14,154 nt of DNA. Source: an uncultured Collinsella sp. GTDB lineage: Bacteria; Actinomycetota; Coriobacteriia; Coriobacteriales; Coriobacteriaceae. Below are positions 14,098-14,154 of the stretch, one piece after another. Under the pieces are notes generated by a model. That model searched no databases, had not been told where the DNA came from, and saw only the letters and a list, made by a program, of their open reading frames with translations. The translations under genes and the position numbers were made by a program. The stretch is taken from positions 1 to 14,154 of the forward strand of contig URTL01000039.1 in assembly GCA_900550785.1 (NCBI GenBank), given 5' to 3'. The first letter of the stretch is position 1. The number at the start of each line of letters is the position of its first letter.

Positions 14098-14103
14098 TAT
14101 AAT
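14098..14103 (+). promoter_or_regulatory. Consensus -10 box (TATAAT)
   Basis: TATAAT is a perfect -10 hexamer. At a 17-base spacer the -35 position reads TACTGA (14075-14080), a poor match lying inside the right arm of the inverted repeat. Either the promoter needs an activator or the dyad is part of its control. Transcription would start at about 14110. Confidence 0.6.
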
Positions 14104-14130
14104 TGAGGCTTCGGTAGTTTGTGTGACAAG

Positions 14131-14154
14131 GGGCTAGCCTAGGCAGCAACGCTC
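14131..14154 (+). ncRNA. ffs: Possible 5' part of small SRP RNA (4.5S), cut by the window end
   Basis: After the -10 box at 14098 no reading frame with a ribosome site is seen. The last bases contain GGGGCTAGCC followed by GCAACGCTC. Small bacterial SRP RNAs such as E. coli 4.5S also have a G-rich 5' end followed by GCAACGCTAC, so the resemblance suggests ffs. The diagnostic apical loop (GGTCAGG and GGAAGGAAGCAGCC) lies beyond the window, and the exact 5' end is not determined. The call is tentative. Confidence 0.4.

Overview
The window looks like chromosomal housekeeping DNA from a G+C-rich actinobacterium, most likely of class Coriobacteriia (Collinsella or a close relative). This is inference. 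It rests on the base composition, the actinobacterial block of a CDP-alcohol phosphatidyltransferase, a GarA/OdhI-type FHA protein and an FtsR-type MerR regulator (compare Rv1822, Rv1827 and Rv1828 of Mycobacterium), and the Nif3-like/zinc-ribbon pair that is also adjacent in actinobacteria. I see no phage genes, transposase, CRISPR array or defence genes.

Layout. (1) Bases 1-178 do not match what follows. On the minus strand they encode a transmembrane helix with a basic, cytoplasm-type tail that runs off the window. At about 175-180 this meets the C-terminal half of IspH (179-601), which has lost its N-terminal half. It is either an assembly chimera or a real rearrangement. (2) From 179 to 9696 ten plus-strand genes are packed with gaps of at most 18 bp and three overlaps: ispH', DUF512 radical SAM protein, der, plsY, gpsA, rpe, a NifS/IscS-type cysteine desulfurase, a Nif3-like protein, a coiled-coil zinc-ribbon protein and coaBC. 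I see no internal terminator, so they probably form one operon. It joins isoprenoid, ribosome-assembly, phospholipid, pentose-phosphate, sulfur and CoA functions. (3) 9697-9891 is a self-contained tRNA-Pro(GGG) unit with its own promoter and Rho-independent terminator. (4) 9892-10140 is intergenic. It holds a near-perfect 19-bp inverted repeat and a promoter. (5) 10141-12228 holds the CDP-alcohol phosphatidyltransferase, the FHA protein and the MerR/FtsR-like regulator, followed by apt (12269-12799) and a secreted NlpC/P60 peptidoglycan hydrolase (12832-13953) that ends at a strong terminator. (6) 13954-14154 is intergenic. It carries a perfect 21-bp inverted repeat just upstream of a consensus -10 box. 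The last bases resemble the 5' part of a small bacterial SRP RNA.

Functionally, plsY and gpsA make and acylate glycerol-3-phosphate, and the phosphatidyltransferase at 10141 is a later step of the same phospholipid pathway. The FHA/MerR pair is the kind that couples Ser/Thr-kinase signalling to central metabolism and division in other actinobacteria, and the NlpC/P60 enzyme would remodel the wall. No convincing undescribed multi-gene system is present. The best leads are the two long intergenic palindromes, the three-cysteine zinc ribbon, the conserved phospho-acceptor motif in the FHA protein, the DUF512 enzyme of unknown substrate, and the ispH junction.
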